A stretch of DNA of 64,000 nt from Meghimatium bilineatum (taxonomy: Eukaryota; Mollusca; Gastropoda; Stylommatophora; Philomycidae), in assembly GCA_034231615.1 (NCBI GenBank), contig CM067318.1, forward strand, positions 37,667,382 to 37,731,381, in the 5' to 3' direction. Below, in pieces: positions 21,430 through 32,060 of this stretch. Each line of letters opens with the position of its first letter. Position 1 is the stretch's first letter. The translations under genes and the position numbers were made by a program. Under the pieces are notes generated by a model. That model did not search any database, had not been told where the DNA came from, and saw only the letters and a list, made by a program, of their open reading frames with translations.

Positions 21430-22565
21430 ATGTTACTGGATATGTTGGACATGTAATGATCGCCTTCAACGTTGTCTCAAAGGTTTCTGAATAGGTTGGA
21501 ATGGAAACGTAATGATAGCTTTCAACGTTGTTTCAATAATGATAGCTTTCAACGTTGTTTCAATAATGATAGCTTTCAACGTTGTTTCAATAATGATAGC
21601 TTTCAACGTTGTTTCAATAATGATAGCTTTCAACGTTGTTTCAATAATGATAGCTTTCAACGTTGTTTCAATAATGATAGCTTTCAACGTTGTTTCAATA
21701 ATGATAGCTTTCAACGTTGTTTCAATAATGATTGCTTTCAACGTTGTTTCAATAATGATTGCTTTCAATGTTGTCTCAAAGGTTACTGGATAGGTTGGAC
21801 ATGTAATGATTGCTTTCAACGTTGTTTTTCAATATTGATCGCTTTCAAAGTTGTTTCAATAATGATTGCTTTCAACGTCGCTTCAATAATGATTGCTTTC
21901 AACGTTGTTTCAATAATGATTGCTTTCAACGTTGTTTCAATAATGATTGCTTTCAACGTTGTTTCAATAATGATTGCTTTCAACGTTATTTCAATAATGA
22001 TTGCTTTCAATGTTGTCTCAAAGGTTACTGGATAGGTTGGACATGTAATGATTGCTTTCAACGTTGTTTTTCAATAATGATCGCTTTCAAAGTTGCTTCA
22101 ATAATGATTGCTTTCAACGTTGTTTCAATAATGATTGCTTTCAACGTTGCTTCAATAATGATTGCTTTCAACGTTGCTTCAATAATGATTGCTTTCAACG
22201 TTGTTTCAATAATGATTGCTTTCAACGTTGTTTCAATAATGATTGCTTTCAACGTTGTCTCAAAGATTACTGAATAGGTTATACACTTAATGATCGCTTT
22301 CAACGTTGTTTCAATAATGATTGCTTTCAACGTTGTTTCAATAATGATCGCTTTCAACGTTGTCTCAATAATGATTGCTTTCAACGTTGTTTCAATAATG
22401 ATTGCTTTCAACGTTGTTTCAATAATGATTGCTTTCAACGTTGTTTCAATAATGATTGCTTTCAACGTTGTTTCAATAATGATCGCTTTCAACGTTGTTT
22501 CAATTATGATCGCTTTCAACGTTGTCTCAAAGGTTACTGGATAAGTTGGACATGTAATGATCGCT
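21430..22565. repeat. 27-bp minisatellite with higher-order blocks
   Basis: About 40 units of 27 bp centred on GCTTTCAACGTTGTTTCAAT with AATGAT(A/T/C) between. The array is punctuated by a variant segment, CTCAAAGGTTACTGGATAGG TTGGACATG, near 21430, 21780, 22020 and 22530, with an altered version (AGATTACTGAATAGG) near 22265. Blocks of 8-10 units are thus framed by the same boundary sequence. Base changes such as AATGATAG (first block) versus AATGATTG (later blocks) are homogeneous within a block. All six frames are nearly open because 27 = 9 codons; no protein is inferred. Confidence 0.9.
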
Positions 22566-22819
22566 TTCGATGGTGTTTCTTGTTCATTATCTCTCAGACT
22601 TGCAGATTGAATCATGGGGCTGGTGCCAAGATACGCAGTCTGTTGTAACCGTCTTGTCGTTGTAATACTCTTGTTGATCTGCTGAGTCTGTCTAGCTACT
22701 CTCCCCTTTTGACTATTTAGTTGATTGTTATTTACCTGTATCACAAGATTCTTCGTATTTTTTTTATTGTGGAGCTTAAATATAGCATTTTTTTTAATGG
22801 AAGTCTATCAATGCAGACC

Positions 22820-23265
22820 TGAATTCGGGTGCTGAGAAGTTATATCGAACCAATTCTTTTTTATAGATGTGAAGCATGGACTATAAACAAGAAAATTCAA
22901 AGCGAATTAGAGGCTACAGAAATGTGGTTTCTGAGAAGAATGATGAAAATACCATGGACAGCCAAGAAAACTAATGCAGGGGTTCTCATTGATGCTGGCG
23001 TAAAAAGATCAATCATATGAAATATTAGGGGCAGACAGTCAAGGTTTCTAGGGCATGTGCTGAGAAGAACACAGCTTGAACACTTAATAACCACTGGAAA
23101 GATCAAAGGGAGAAGAGATAGGGGTCGACAAAGGGAAAAGTTACTAGATGGGCTTGTACAGTGGCACGGTAGAAGCTCACCAATCGAGCTTATTGACAAC
23201 ACAAGAGACAGAGAGTCGTGGAGAAACATGATCGCATACGCCGGTCGGCATGGCACTTGATTAAT
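22820..23265 (+). pseudogene. LINE reverse transcriptase C-terminal region (family 2), one in-frame stop
   Basis: A single frame runs 22829-23260 with one TGA at 23018-23020. Blocks are RCEAWTINKKIQSELEATEM, WFLRRMMKIPWTAKKTN, RQSRFLGHVLRRTQLEHLIT, TGKIKGRRDRGRQREKLLDG and RESWRNMIAYAGRHGT. This is the post-catalytic tail of a non-LTR retrotransposon ORF2 ('CE(A/S)WT.NK', 'FLRRM..IPW', 'R.RGRQREK', 'W..MIA.A'). The catalytic RT core is absent. Only one stop and no frameshift suggests a fairly young copy. Confidence 0.85.
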
Positions 23266-23423
23266 TGATTTATAAATATACCTCTCTAACACTCACACAT
23301 ACACAATCACACACACATATAACATCATATAGTAAGTGTATTCTGGTGTGCTGGAGCGACATTGTGTAACGAAATCAAGCTACCTGTAAAGATATAATCT
23401 TTAGCAGAAGAAAGATTCTATAA

Positions 23424-24299
23424 CAGTGGTTCCTAAACCGAGGGATGGAGGGAGCTGGAGCTAGAGAATCGTGAGGTGATCTTCAAGGTTGGCATTAAGC
23501 GATATAGGAATTTAGTGCACTGAAAACGTGATTGAGTTTCAGTAAAAAAAATCTAAGCATGTTTTAAAAAAAAAAGTATATCTCAGATAAAGCAACAAGA
23601 ATAATGACTATTTTTCCAAGCCTGCAGCTTTGGTCTCATGCACGTGAGGTCCAGGTTTCATTAACTGGTAAGGACTGAATTTTTTTCTGTCGTAGTGTAA
23701 ATTGTCCGGCTCTGTGGCGAAGTGGTACAGAGCTCGTCTGTGACGGCAAAGGTACCGAGTTCGATCCACACCACAGGCAATTGTGCATCCGGACCGTTCA
23801 GAAAGCAATGGCAACCTACTGAACGTATTTATAATGCCTAGAAAATCACCACAGCCAACAAATGCTGGGTTGATAGCTACGTCCTGGATAGGATATGCTA
23901 CCAATTAAAAAAAAAAAAAAAAGTGTACATTTAAAAAAAAAAAACCCACCGTGAACATGACTTGGCGACAGCTGGTACGTGCGGCCTTTATTACACAAGC
24001 ATCTCGAAACCTCACTTCAACTTCCTAACGGAAAAATGCATTATTAACAGGGTTTTTTTTTATAGTTCCAAATACAAATAATATTATAACAGTTACTTTG
24101 ACCATATGAAAATCCTCGCAATAAAGTGAAGAGATAAACATATTTACCCACGTAATGCCGCATGTAATGTGATTTACCGGGAATTATGGCGTGGTGGAAA
24201 AGTGGACGGGTGTAAAAAAAAATGGGTTGGGGGGGGGGGACTTTAGGCCCGTGCAAAATGTCTATGAGGGCGTAAGCTGAAAAAGTATGAGAACCACTG
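23424..24299. mobile_element. Non-autonomous hAT-like element, 876 bp, carrying a SINE
   Basis: The left terminus CAGTGGTTCCTAAACC is matched by the complement of the right terminus, CAGTGGTTCTCATAC. CAGTGGTTCTCAA is a recurrent hAT-superfamily end. Flanks are TTCTATAA (23416-23423) and TTCTAGAA (24300-24307), an 8-bp target duplication with one mismatch. The interior has no transposase but carries a tRNA-type SINE at about 23705-23925 and several A- and G-runs. Confidence 0.8.
23705..23925 (+). mobile_element. tRNA-derived SINE with A/B boxes and poly(A)
   Basis: Box A TGGCGAAGTGG at 23715-23725 and box B GTTCGATCC at 23759-23767 match the RNA polymerase III internal promoter consensus with tRNA-like spacing. 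A tRNA-unrelated body runs to CTACCAATT and a poly(A) tail (23909-23923). Possible target duplication: AGTGTAAATT before and AGTGTACATTT after. It sits inside the hAT-like element, so it inserted later. Confidence 0.8.
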
Positions 24300-24307
24300 T
24301 TCTAGAA

Positions 24308-24879
24308 GACATTAAAAAAACCATCGAAAGAACAGAATGGGAAATGTTAGGAGTTTATGTGTAACAGATGTTGTTGGATGGTATTTACTGTGAAGATCAC
24401 GTCAAGGTGAGCCATGTCTGAAACCACTGTTAAGTTAAGTCGGGTTATCTTATTGTCGTATGCGCACGTGCATGCGTGCTCGTATCTGTTCCCATATGTG
24501 TGGGGAGTGGCATTGGGGAGAGATCGTACGCGCGAGAAATTTATACGTTTCTTGTAGTCCTCGAGGAATCTACATTCCTGTGTAAAAGGATTACATCTTT
24601 GTTTTCTGCAATTTTCTCAAATCTTATCAAGGGAGACAATGCATTTAAAAATAATCTTAGCCTGGCTTGTCGGAGCTTTTCTGATTGTCTCTTCTTCTAG
24701 TTGACCCCCCCCCCCCTTTCTGTTTAGTTTTCCATCGCTGAGAGATTGTCTTATGATTTTTATTTCTTCTTCTGCTACTATAAGGTAGCCATATGGCCTA
24801 ACATATGTTTACCGTATTTTTCTGTTTATTAATGAAACTGTCGGTTTGCATGTAGATTTCTCTTACTTATATATTAGTC
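24308..24879. other. No feature recognised
   Basis: No coding sequence; contains GCGCACGTGCATGCGTGC (alternating purine/pyrimidine) near 24461-24478 and a C-run near 24705-24715. Confidence 0.4.
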
Positions 24880-25200
24880 CTGTCACCACCATCAGGTGTC
24901 TTGCCGAATGGCGTGCGTGGGCGATCATAATCTCCACAACTCTATTCCCGTATCTTTTATCACGATCACTGCTGACTCCTCGTAATTATCACAATGTCAA
25001 ACTATCTAATATTCTCTCTTGTTGACTTCCTCGATATCTCTTGCCCTCTCTCTTGCCTGTTATAACTATGTTCTCCAGATCTCACTGTTTCCTAACGTGT
25101 CCACAAAATAAAGATTGTCTCGTTACAATATTATTAAGTAACTTCCGTCTCAAATTTAACTCTTTCAACATCTCCTTGTTAGTTTTTCTAGCTGTCCATG
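24880..25200 (-). mobile_element. LINE 3' end (family 3)
   Basis: The - strand shows WTARKTNKEMLKELNLRRKL, LNNIVTRQSLFCGHVRKQ, LENIVITGKRERARD and ELWRLMIAHARHSA. This is the 'SWT.R.TN.E.L', 'LFCGHV.R', 'TGK..G.R.RGRQR' and 'WR.M...ARH' series of LINE C-termini. It contains stops and frameshifts. Confidence 0.75.
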
Positions 25201-25302
25201 ATACTCCCAGTTAGTCCTGTATTCATTCAATTTTAAGCACCGTATCCGCACTTAAATATTTCTTTTCAAATCCATCTAACTTACACAGTATATATTATAT
25301 AG

Positions 25303-25399
25303 CAGGAGTTCTCAATCTGGTGCTTGCAAGAATATAATTTACACAGTATATATTATATAGCGGACATTCTCAATATGTTGAAAATGTTGAGAACCACTG
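25303..25399. mobile_element. 97-bp hAT-type mini-element
   Basis: The left end CAGGAGTTCTCAATC and the complement of the right end, CAGTGGTTCTCAACA, are hAT-like. Flanks TTATATAG (25295-25302) and TTCTATAG (25400-25407) match at 7 of 8 bases. Inside, the left flank plus terminus (TTACACAGTATATATTATAT then AGCGGACATTCTCAAT) is repeated, so the end was locally duplicated. Confidence 0.65.
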
Positions 25400-25620
25400 T
25401 TCTATAGCTTTGTTTGATTTTCAAGTAGCCATTGAAATGTAGCAATTTTTCACATATTAGCTCTGTCTTCCGACTCGTAATCGTCTCTAATCTTTGCTGA
25501 TATCTCGTCTGCGATGTCTTTAAGGTTAAAAAGGATCCCTTCTCCATAGTTTTGTTTGATTTCCAGCTTTCACGTGCATAAATAAGGGTGGCTACTATTT
25601 TAGAGTTGTACATAATCAAC
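25400..25620 (-). mobile_element. Probable LINE fragment
   Basis: The - strand reads MYNSKIVATLIYARESWKSN then KTMEKGSFLTLK, resembling the '.L.YG.E(S/A)W..NK..E....FE' block after the RT core. The frame stays open for 88 codons but the downstream part is too diverged to assign. Confidence 0.45.
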
Positions 25621-25940
25621 TTCGTTCTTGTAGATATGAATTGTAATATACATATTTTTCAAAGTCCACGAACACGCTATTGCTGTCCTTTAGATTCTAG
25701 TTCCATCTTCGTTATTTGTATCTACCTTTTGGTTAAAATAAATATTTTCAGCGATGAATGGAGAAAGTGTGTGCTCTCTGGAATGTTTCGAAGATCACAT
25801 AATCAACATCTGACTGGGATTTTGGGTCTGCATTCTGTTGGATGGCTACTGGTATGAAGAGTGGATCACTTATGGGAATGTCCCGTTTGCCACGATGCTG
25901 GTTTCTAATCAAGAATCATGTATCAATGTATATTTCAAAT
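25621..25940. other. No feature recognised
   Basis: AT-rich sequence, no recognised motif. Confidence 0.4.
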
Positions 25941-26010
25941 ATTTATTCTAGTAATAATTGTCTTCACGTAACTCTAGTAATAGTTTTCTTCACGTAATTC
26001 TAACAATGTG
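25941..26010. repeat. Outlying copies of the 26-bp minisatellite
   Basis: Three units around TCTAGTAATA.T.GTCTTCACGTAA, the same unit as the arrays at 27143-27470 and 28871-29153. Confidence 0.75.
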
Positions 26011-27142
26011 TATCTTTGTATCTGAAAGGGGGGGGGGGTGTGTGTTCGTATTCTGTAAGGGGATACGTCTTCAATGGTTGAAGAAGGTACACAATTAAGG
26101 GGATTTACATATTATATTAGGATTTCTTTTTAACGCAGTATCCCTTTACAACTCTTCTATAGTGATTGTCTTCTGTAGTTGTTGTTTTGTTTCTTGATGT
26201 TATAGTTCTTGATGTTTTGTTTCTTGATGTTATGGTTCTTGGTTCGTGTTCTTCCTTCTCCGTGTGGTGTTTCCAAATCTGGAATTTCTGGAAAGTTGTG
26301 CAACTGTGAACTAAAAGAGGCTATTCCCACCTGAAACCTCAAGTCTTAACTTCTATAAGAAAGGAAACTGTATTACACATAGATATCTTTAATAACAACT
26401 TTCTTTCATGGACATAAATTACGTGAGGACAATCTATGCTATGACGTATAACACACTCTTTTAGTCTTTATACTTACAGGAAAGGAGGCAGTTGATTCCC
26501 TGGCTATAGGCCTATTGTTTCTAACGTCAAATCAAGGAGTCTACCCCAGCTATCCGATCTAACTAAATATCACTAAAAAAATGGTTTAAAATTGATTTAC
26601 AGTCACTATAAACCTATCCTTCAAGTCAATAGTTCGTAGTTGTCAAGATTAATTATATCTTTGGTTCGGCTATCCAAATAAGATCGAAAATAAAGTTGGT
26701 GGTGACATTGATAACGTAGTGTTCACTGTTCATAAACTTGGCGCATCCAATTAGCTAATGAAATTACACAATTTAACAAGGGGTGTAACTATTGATACCG
26801 TATTGTTCACAGTTAATTTACTAAGCCATCCCATTGTCTTGGAAACGGATATCTCACTCTCCCGAAGACATTGCTCCCAAGGTAATGTTGACTGGCTGGT
26901 CTTCAAGAAAAGACAACAGGTTCATCCAAATTCAAGGCCTCCGACTGGATGTATCTCTAAACAGGCTCGAAAATTGAGGAACCCATCATACAGGTTCACT
27001 CAGTAAATAAGGCTTTAAAAAGGCAGGAACCATGGTAAGACTTTATAAAAAATGCGCTGCAGTTTCAAGAAAAAGAAATTACAAATACTTCCTCTGCGAT
27101 GAACATGAAGCTAGAAAAATGAGCCACCCATCACACAGGTTC
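26011..27142. other. Mostly unassigned; short shared block near 27000
   Basis: A G-run follows the minisatellite, then a small direct repeat, TTTGTTTCTTGATGTTATAG / TTTTGTTTCTTGATGTTATG (about 26187-26235). The stretch 26999-27060 (TAAATAAGGCTTTAAAAAGG then CAGGAACC) is similar to 27917-27985, so it belongs to the duplicated neighbourhood. No gene recognised. Confidence 0.4.
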
Positions 27143-27470
27143 TTTTGCGCAATTCTAGTAATAGTTGTCTTCACGTAATACTAATAATAGTTGTCTTCAC
27201 GTAATACTAGTAATAGTTGTCTTCATGCAATTCTAGTAATAGTTGTCTAAATGTAATTCTAGTAATAGTTGTTTCCATGTAAATCGTTGTCTTCACGTAA
27301 TTCTTGTAATAATTGTTTTCACGTAATTCTAGTAATAGTTGTCTTCACGTAATTCTAATACTAGTCTTCACGTAATTCTAGTAATAGTTGTTTCCACGTA
27401 AATCGTTGTCTTCGCGTAATTCCTGTAATATTTGTCTTCACGTAATTCTAGTAATAGTTGATGAAGACAA
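27143..27470. repeat. 26-bp minisatellite
   Basis: About 12 imperfect units around GTCTTCACGTAATTCTAGTA plus ATAGTT, with shorter variants (TTTCCATGTAAATC). The same order of variants recurs in the second array at 28871-29153. Confidence 0.9.
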
Positions 27471-27916
27471 CGTTGTGGAAAGAATATGTCACTTGATATA
27501 TTCTAGCAATAATCCCGGAGGTAGTGATGCCTGGATGACTGGATTTTGTATATGTTCAAGATCTGATATAACTTAACTTGACTGACGTCCACACATGACA
27601 GCAGATTACCTCACCATAGCATATAGATTTATTTAATCTATCTATTCTAGATATAGGAAGTAAAAAGTCTCGTGTATCAACATGTGTTGTCTGTAAAGCA
27701 TTTCTTCATTATAAAGTCTTCAGTAATTCCAAACAGCAGTTCAGACATACTAGTTTCACCCTCGTTGCAATCTTGAAACACTCTCTCAGTCCTCCTTCTG
27801 TACTAAATGAACACGATATTATCGTATAGATCCGATATTACTTTGTTTTAATGGTAATGTTTGAGAAAATGAAAACTTCACATTTTCACATCATTGATGA
27901 TTATTATAGAATATTC
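27143..27916. repeat. Segmental duplication, copy 1
   Basis: The minisatellite and the following 450 bp (from GAAGACAACGTTGTGGAAAG to ATTATTATAGAATATTC) recur almost base for base at 28871-30033 in the same orientation. The centres are about 1.7 kb apart. Copy 1 is uninterrupted at the point (27666/27667) where copy 2 carries extra sequence. Confidence 0.9.
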
Positions 27917-28870
27917 GGTAAATAAGGCGTCAAAAGGGCAGGAACTCTGATAAGACTTCATAAAAATACACGAAAGTTTCCATAGACAAATCTTCCAATA
28001 ACTTCTCTGCAAATGTAGCTCTCCTTTTGGTTAGCACAAAGATAGCAAATTCTTCTTTCTATAACACTGGTCGATCAATCACGTCGGAGAAATCTAACAC
28101 CTAACTAATGACTGAAAGAACTTTTTATATGACGACGTTTGAGCATATAGCTTCTTACTTTCCCTACATTCTAAGGCGAACATTTCGGAGAGATTTCACA
28201 TTCTCTCGAATTTCATCACTCTGTTTGACTTTTCTCCTCACATTCTCTCGAATTTCATCACTCTGTTTGACTTTTCTCTCTCTCTGGCCAAACTATCAGA
28301 ATGGTTCTGGTACAAATATATTCTTTCAGACGAAATTTCATCAAAGGTGAACCATACAAGGTGCCATGTTCTCGACGACCTACACAAATATCTGAATAAT
28401 TTATTCAATTTCTATAAGCAGATTACTAACCTTTTACTGCTAGTTTACTTCCAGCATGTACGCCTTTATCATTTGTCCACAGATGTTTTTCTACTAATCT
28501 AAATCAAGTTTATCAACAATTTTTCCCAGAATATTCTACTCTATATGCATCCTTTCTTAAGCTCCTGTTGCTACACGGACAGATACATGACCATATACAC
28601 TAAGAGTAGGGATGTTTAAGCTAACAGCTTTTGGCAATATTTTTTTCTCCCCCGCCATTCACGTGCTGGTTGAATATTCACCCAAATTCCGCCAATAACA
28701 TTGTCTCGTCAGCACTTACTAGCAGTTATTATCTTACGGTTTCGAATTTGTTTCTTCTTTACTTTAAAAAAATACTATCTGCGTAGAATAAAGGACAGCT
28801 TATTTTAGTATTAGGCCTATCCATCGTCAATTTTCCTTGTCCGACTCCCGGCAAGCGCGACAGTCTGTCA
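27917..28870. other. Spacer between duplicated blocks; 44-bp direct repeat
   Basis: No gene recognised. CATTCTCTCGAATTTCATCA then CTCTGTTTGACTTTTCTC occurs twice in tandem (28199-28242 and 28243-28282). Confidence 0.5.
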
Positions 28871-30033
28871 CTTTTTTGCGTAATTCTAGTAATAGTTGTC
28901 TTCACGTAATACTAGTAATAGTTGTCTTCATGCAATTCTAGTAATAGTTGTTTCCATGTAAATCGTTGTCTTCGCGTAATTCTTGTAATAGTTGTTTTCA
29001 CATAATTCTAGTAATAGTTGTCTTCACGTAATTCTAATACTAGTCTTCACGTAATTCTAATAATAGTTGTTTCCACGTAAATCGTTGTCTTCGCGTAATT
29101 CCTGTAATATTTGTCTTCACGTAATTCTAGTAATAGTTGTCTACACGATGAAGACAACGTTGTGGAAAGAATATGTCACTTGATATATTCTAGCAATAAT
29201 CCCGGAGGTAGTGATGCCTGGATGACTGGATTTTGTATAGGTTCAAGATCTGATATAACTTAACATGACTGACGTCCACACATGACAGCAGATTACCTCA
29301 CCATAGCATATAGATTTATTTAATATATCTATCTATTCTAGATATAGGAAGTAAAAATACTTCTTCTGTTGCTTTTCTTTTTAGATACATTTTGTTTCTT
29401 CCAATGTTACGCATACACTTCACTGTTTCTGTCTTGTCTAAGTTGATCACGAGTCCACATTTGCTAGCCAATGTTTCTGAATTATCTGTTTATTCTGAAC
29501 TGTGCTCTTATTCTGAGTTACAAGAGCTAAAGAAGACTTTAGTTACTGCGTGTTTTCAAGTTAAGGAGTGTATTAAGGTCTTTTATAAGTAATGTAAATA
29601 AAGGCTGCTTTGTAATTTCAACTGCCACGACTTGTATAAAAACGATTTTTATTGTGACTTTGAAAGATAAAAATTCAGTGGCAACCTTGGATTAAGACAG
29701 ACCTGACATTTATGGTACTGAAGTTGTAGCCATTGGTCACGCGCTCTATCAGAGCTGAATACATGTCAAATCAAGATTCGCCTGTCTCGTGTATCAACAT
29801 GTGTTGTCTGTAAAGCATTTCTTCATTATAAAGTCTTCAGTAATTCCAAACAGCAGTTCAGACATACTAGTTTCACCCTCGTTGCAATCTTGAAACACTC
29901 TCTCAGTCCTCCTTCTGTACTAAATGAACACGATATTATCGTATAGATCCGATATTACTTTGTTTTAATGGTAATGTTTGAGAAAATGAAAACTTCACAT
30001 TTTCACATCATTGATGATTATTATAGAATATTC
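28871..30033. repeat. Segmental duplication, copy 2, with 426-bp insertion
   Basis: Begins TTTTGCGTAATTCTAGTAAT and repeats copy 1 through GATATAGGAAGTAAAAA (29357). It then contains 426 bp absent from copy 1 and resumes at GTCTCGTGTATCAACATG (29784) until ATTATAGAATATTC (30033). Differences outside the insertion are few, so the duplication is relatively recent. Confidence 0.9.
29358..29783 (-). mobile_element. Insertion with LINE RT fragment
   Basis: The - strand of 29381-29456 reads GLVINLDKTETVKCMRNIGR, the 'GL.IN..KT..M' motif that follows the (F/Y)ADD box of non-LTR reverse transcriptases. The rest is unassigned. It interrupts the duplicated block, so it is either a later insertion into copy 2 or a clean deletion in copy 1. 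No obvious target duplication is seen at the edges. Confidence 0.65.
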
Positions 30034-30464
30034 TATTTGGACCATATTTTTCAATGACTAATGGCTTATTTTGAGATAATGGATCAGCATAGTAGCCGCG
30101 ACCGTTACTTTTTACCAGAAGATCTGGTACCAATTTTCTACTTCCTCGGGCCTAGGGGAGTAGTGATATGTAAAATAATTTTATGAACTGATGAGGCAAT
30201 GGTGCCGTTATTCCTTCACTCATTCAATGTTCCGGTTTTCAAGAGAAAACATGAGCACCCAACTATTTAATGTCTCATAACAGAAAGGCTGGTGCCGCTC
30301 CGTCTTCGGTGGACTTGAACGCACTTAGTCTGCTTTATGTTAGTCTGTCCTACCTATAGATAACCTTACTGGACTCGTGGGTTCTATTTACACTTGCCTC
30401 CATCACCTGAACTGTCTCCTATCCGATTATACCCAATCTGCAGCTTTCACCAATGTTCCACACT
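30034..30464. other. No feature recognised
   Basis: Unique sequence without coding motif. Confidence 0.4.
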
Positions 30465-31135
30465 GTGACCCATGGTATATCCACACTATAACCCATGATA
30501 TATCCACACTATAACCCATGATATATCCACACTATAACCCATAGTATATCCACACTATAACCCATGATATATCCACACTATAACCCATGATATATCCACA
30601 CTATAACCCATGATATATCCACACTATAACCCATGGTATATCCACACTATAACCCATGATATATCCACACTATAACCCATGATATATCCACACTATAACC
30701 CATGATATATCCACACTATAACCCATGATATATCCACACTATAACCCATGGTATATCCACACTATAACCCATGATATATCCACACTATAACCCATGATAT
30801 ATCCACACTATAACCCATGATATATCCACACTATAACCCATGATATATCCACACTATAACCCATGGTATATCCACACTATAACCCATGATATATCCACAC
30901 TATAACCCATGATATATCCACACTATAACCCATGATATATCCACACTATAACCCATGATATATCCACACTATAACCCATGATATATCCACACTATAACCC
31001 ATGATATATCCACACTATAACCCATGATATATCCACACTATAACCCATGATATATCCACACTATAACCCATGATATATCCACACTATAACCCATGGTATA
31101 TCCACACTATAACCCATGATATATCCACACTGTGA
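30465..31135. repeat. 23-bp satellite with 115-bp higher-order periodicity
   Basis: About 29 nearly perfect units of 23 bp (TATATCCACACTATAACCCA plus TGA). A variant G replaces A before TATATCC at positions 30475, 30636, 30751, 30866 and 31096. The last four are separated by 115, 115 and 230 bp, which is 5, 5 and 10 units. The array is bounded on both sides by the same altered unit (CACTGTGACCCA). A (TA)n tract follows directly. Confidence 0.95.
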
Positions 31136-31142
31136 CCCAGGA

Positions 31143-31145
<3 letters not shown>

Positions 31146-31195
<50 letters not shown>
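31146..31195. repeat. (TA)n microsatellite
   Basis: About 25 uninterrupted TA repeats directly after the 23-bp satellite. Confidence 0.95.
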
Positions 31196-31201
<6 letters not shown>

Positions 31202-31374
31202 GTGGTATTAAATATATATATAATTAAGACAACCTCATATAGCAGTGGTTATCAACGTGGGTTGTATCGGTTTCCTGGGGAAAGGGGGGGGGACACCACG
31301 GAAAAGTATGTTTGAAAGGAGGCACAAAACCTTTGGCGGAGGTGGGGGGGGTCGTCACAGGAAGGTGACTATGT
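31196..31374. other. Lone hAT-type end and G-runs
   Basis: CAGTGGTTATCAACGTGG at 31232 looks like an hAT terminus, but a partner was not found. Two G-runs follow (31284-31292 and 31343-31350). Confidence 0.4.
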
Positions 31375-31600
31375 GACGTGTTCTTTACGAAACGTTGTCC
31401 TCACTGCCATTTTGTAAGTCTCTCGGTTCTGTGTAAGCTTCTCAGCCTCTTCCATTGTCATGTTCATAAGGTCTTCGATATATCTTGTCCATCGTCGTCT
31501 TGGTCTGACTCGTGTCTTGTTCGCTTTCCTGAAACATTTTCCTCCATGATTAATCTTTCTAAACCATTGTCATCATGATTTTCTTCACATTGTATACGTC
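31375..31600 (-). mobile_element. LINE 3' end (family of 5343-5440)
   Basis: The - strand reads NGLERLIMEENVSGKR, then (next frame) RVRPRRRWTRYIEDLMNMTM and EEAEKLTQNRETYKMAVRTT. These are the 'GKR..GRP..RW' and 'A..L..NR..Y...VR' tail blocks. One frameshift separates them. Confidence 0.7.
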
Positions 31601-31894
31601 TTAGTAGTTTGCTATTGCTTTCTAAGCCGGTTCTGGTTGCTTATCAGTTACCATCTTTGATGTGCCCTCGGCCAAATACAGGGATAAACCAAATCCCGCA
31701 TTCAAAGCCGTTGTCGATAATACAATTTTATGCATTCTCCACCAGCAGCTGTGTGTACAGTAGCTGAGGACATCCCCTTGCTGAGTAGCGTTACGTAGAT
31801 CAGCGTTACGTAGATCAGCGTTACGTAGTAAAAGAGGAGAAATGCAGCAGCCCAACAGCGGAGAGTAGCTAGAAAGTCACGGATATACCAAGAT
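31601..31894. other. Unassigned, with 15-bp tandem triplet
   Basis: No gene recognised. AGCGTTACGTAGATC is repeated three times at about 31786-31830. Confidence 0.5.
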
Positions 31895-32060
31895 CTGTCT
31901 ACAGATGTCATTCCATGCCTGAACTGTCCAAGGACATTTACAGCTCGAATAGGGCTCATTAGCCAGCTACGAACTCATAATCAAGGACATAACTCTAATT
32001 GAATTTTCAAAAGTGGATGTAACAAATGGTGTTCATCACTTGTGATGGACGAACAACACG
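31895..32060. repeat. Dispersed repeat, copy 1
   Basis: GTCATTCCATGCCTGAACTG, CATTTACAGCTCGAATAGGG, TCTAATTGAATTTTC and GTGATGGACGAACA occur in the same order and orientation at 56308-56460. It is probably part of a retroelement; the family was not identified. Confidence 0.7.

Noticed and set aside
21472-22744. Long open frames (up to 228 codons) in the 27-bp array
   Set aside because: Open in nearly all frames because the unit is nine codons long; no start context, splice sites or domain.
30465-31135. CRISPR-like regular array
   Set aside because: Units are contiguous tandem repeats without unique spacers, in an animal genome.
31232-31260. hAT terminus CAGTGGTTATCAACG
   Set aside because: No partner end with a TCATATAG-like duplication was seen.
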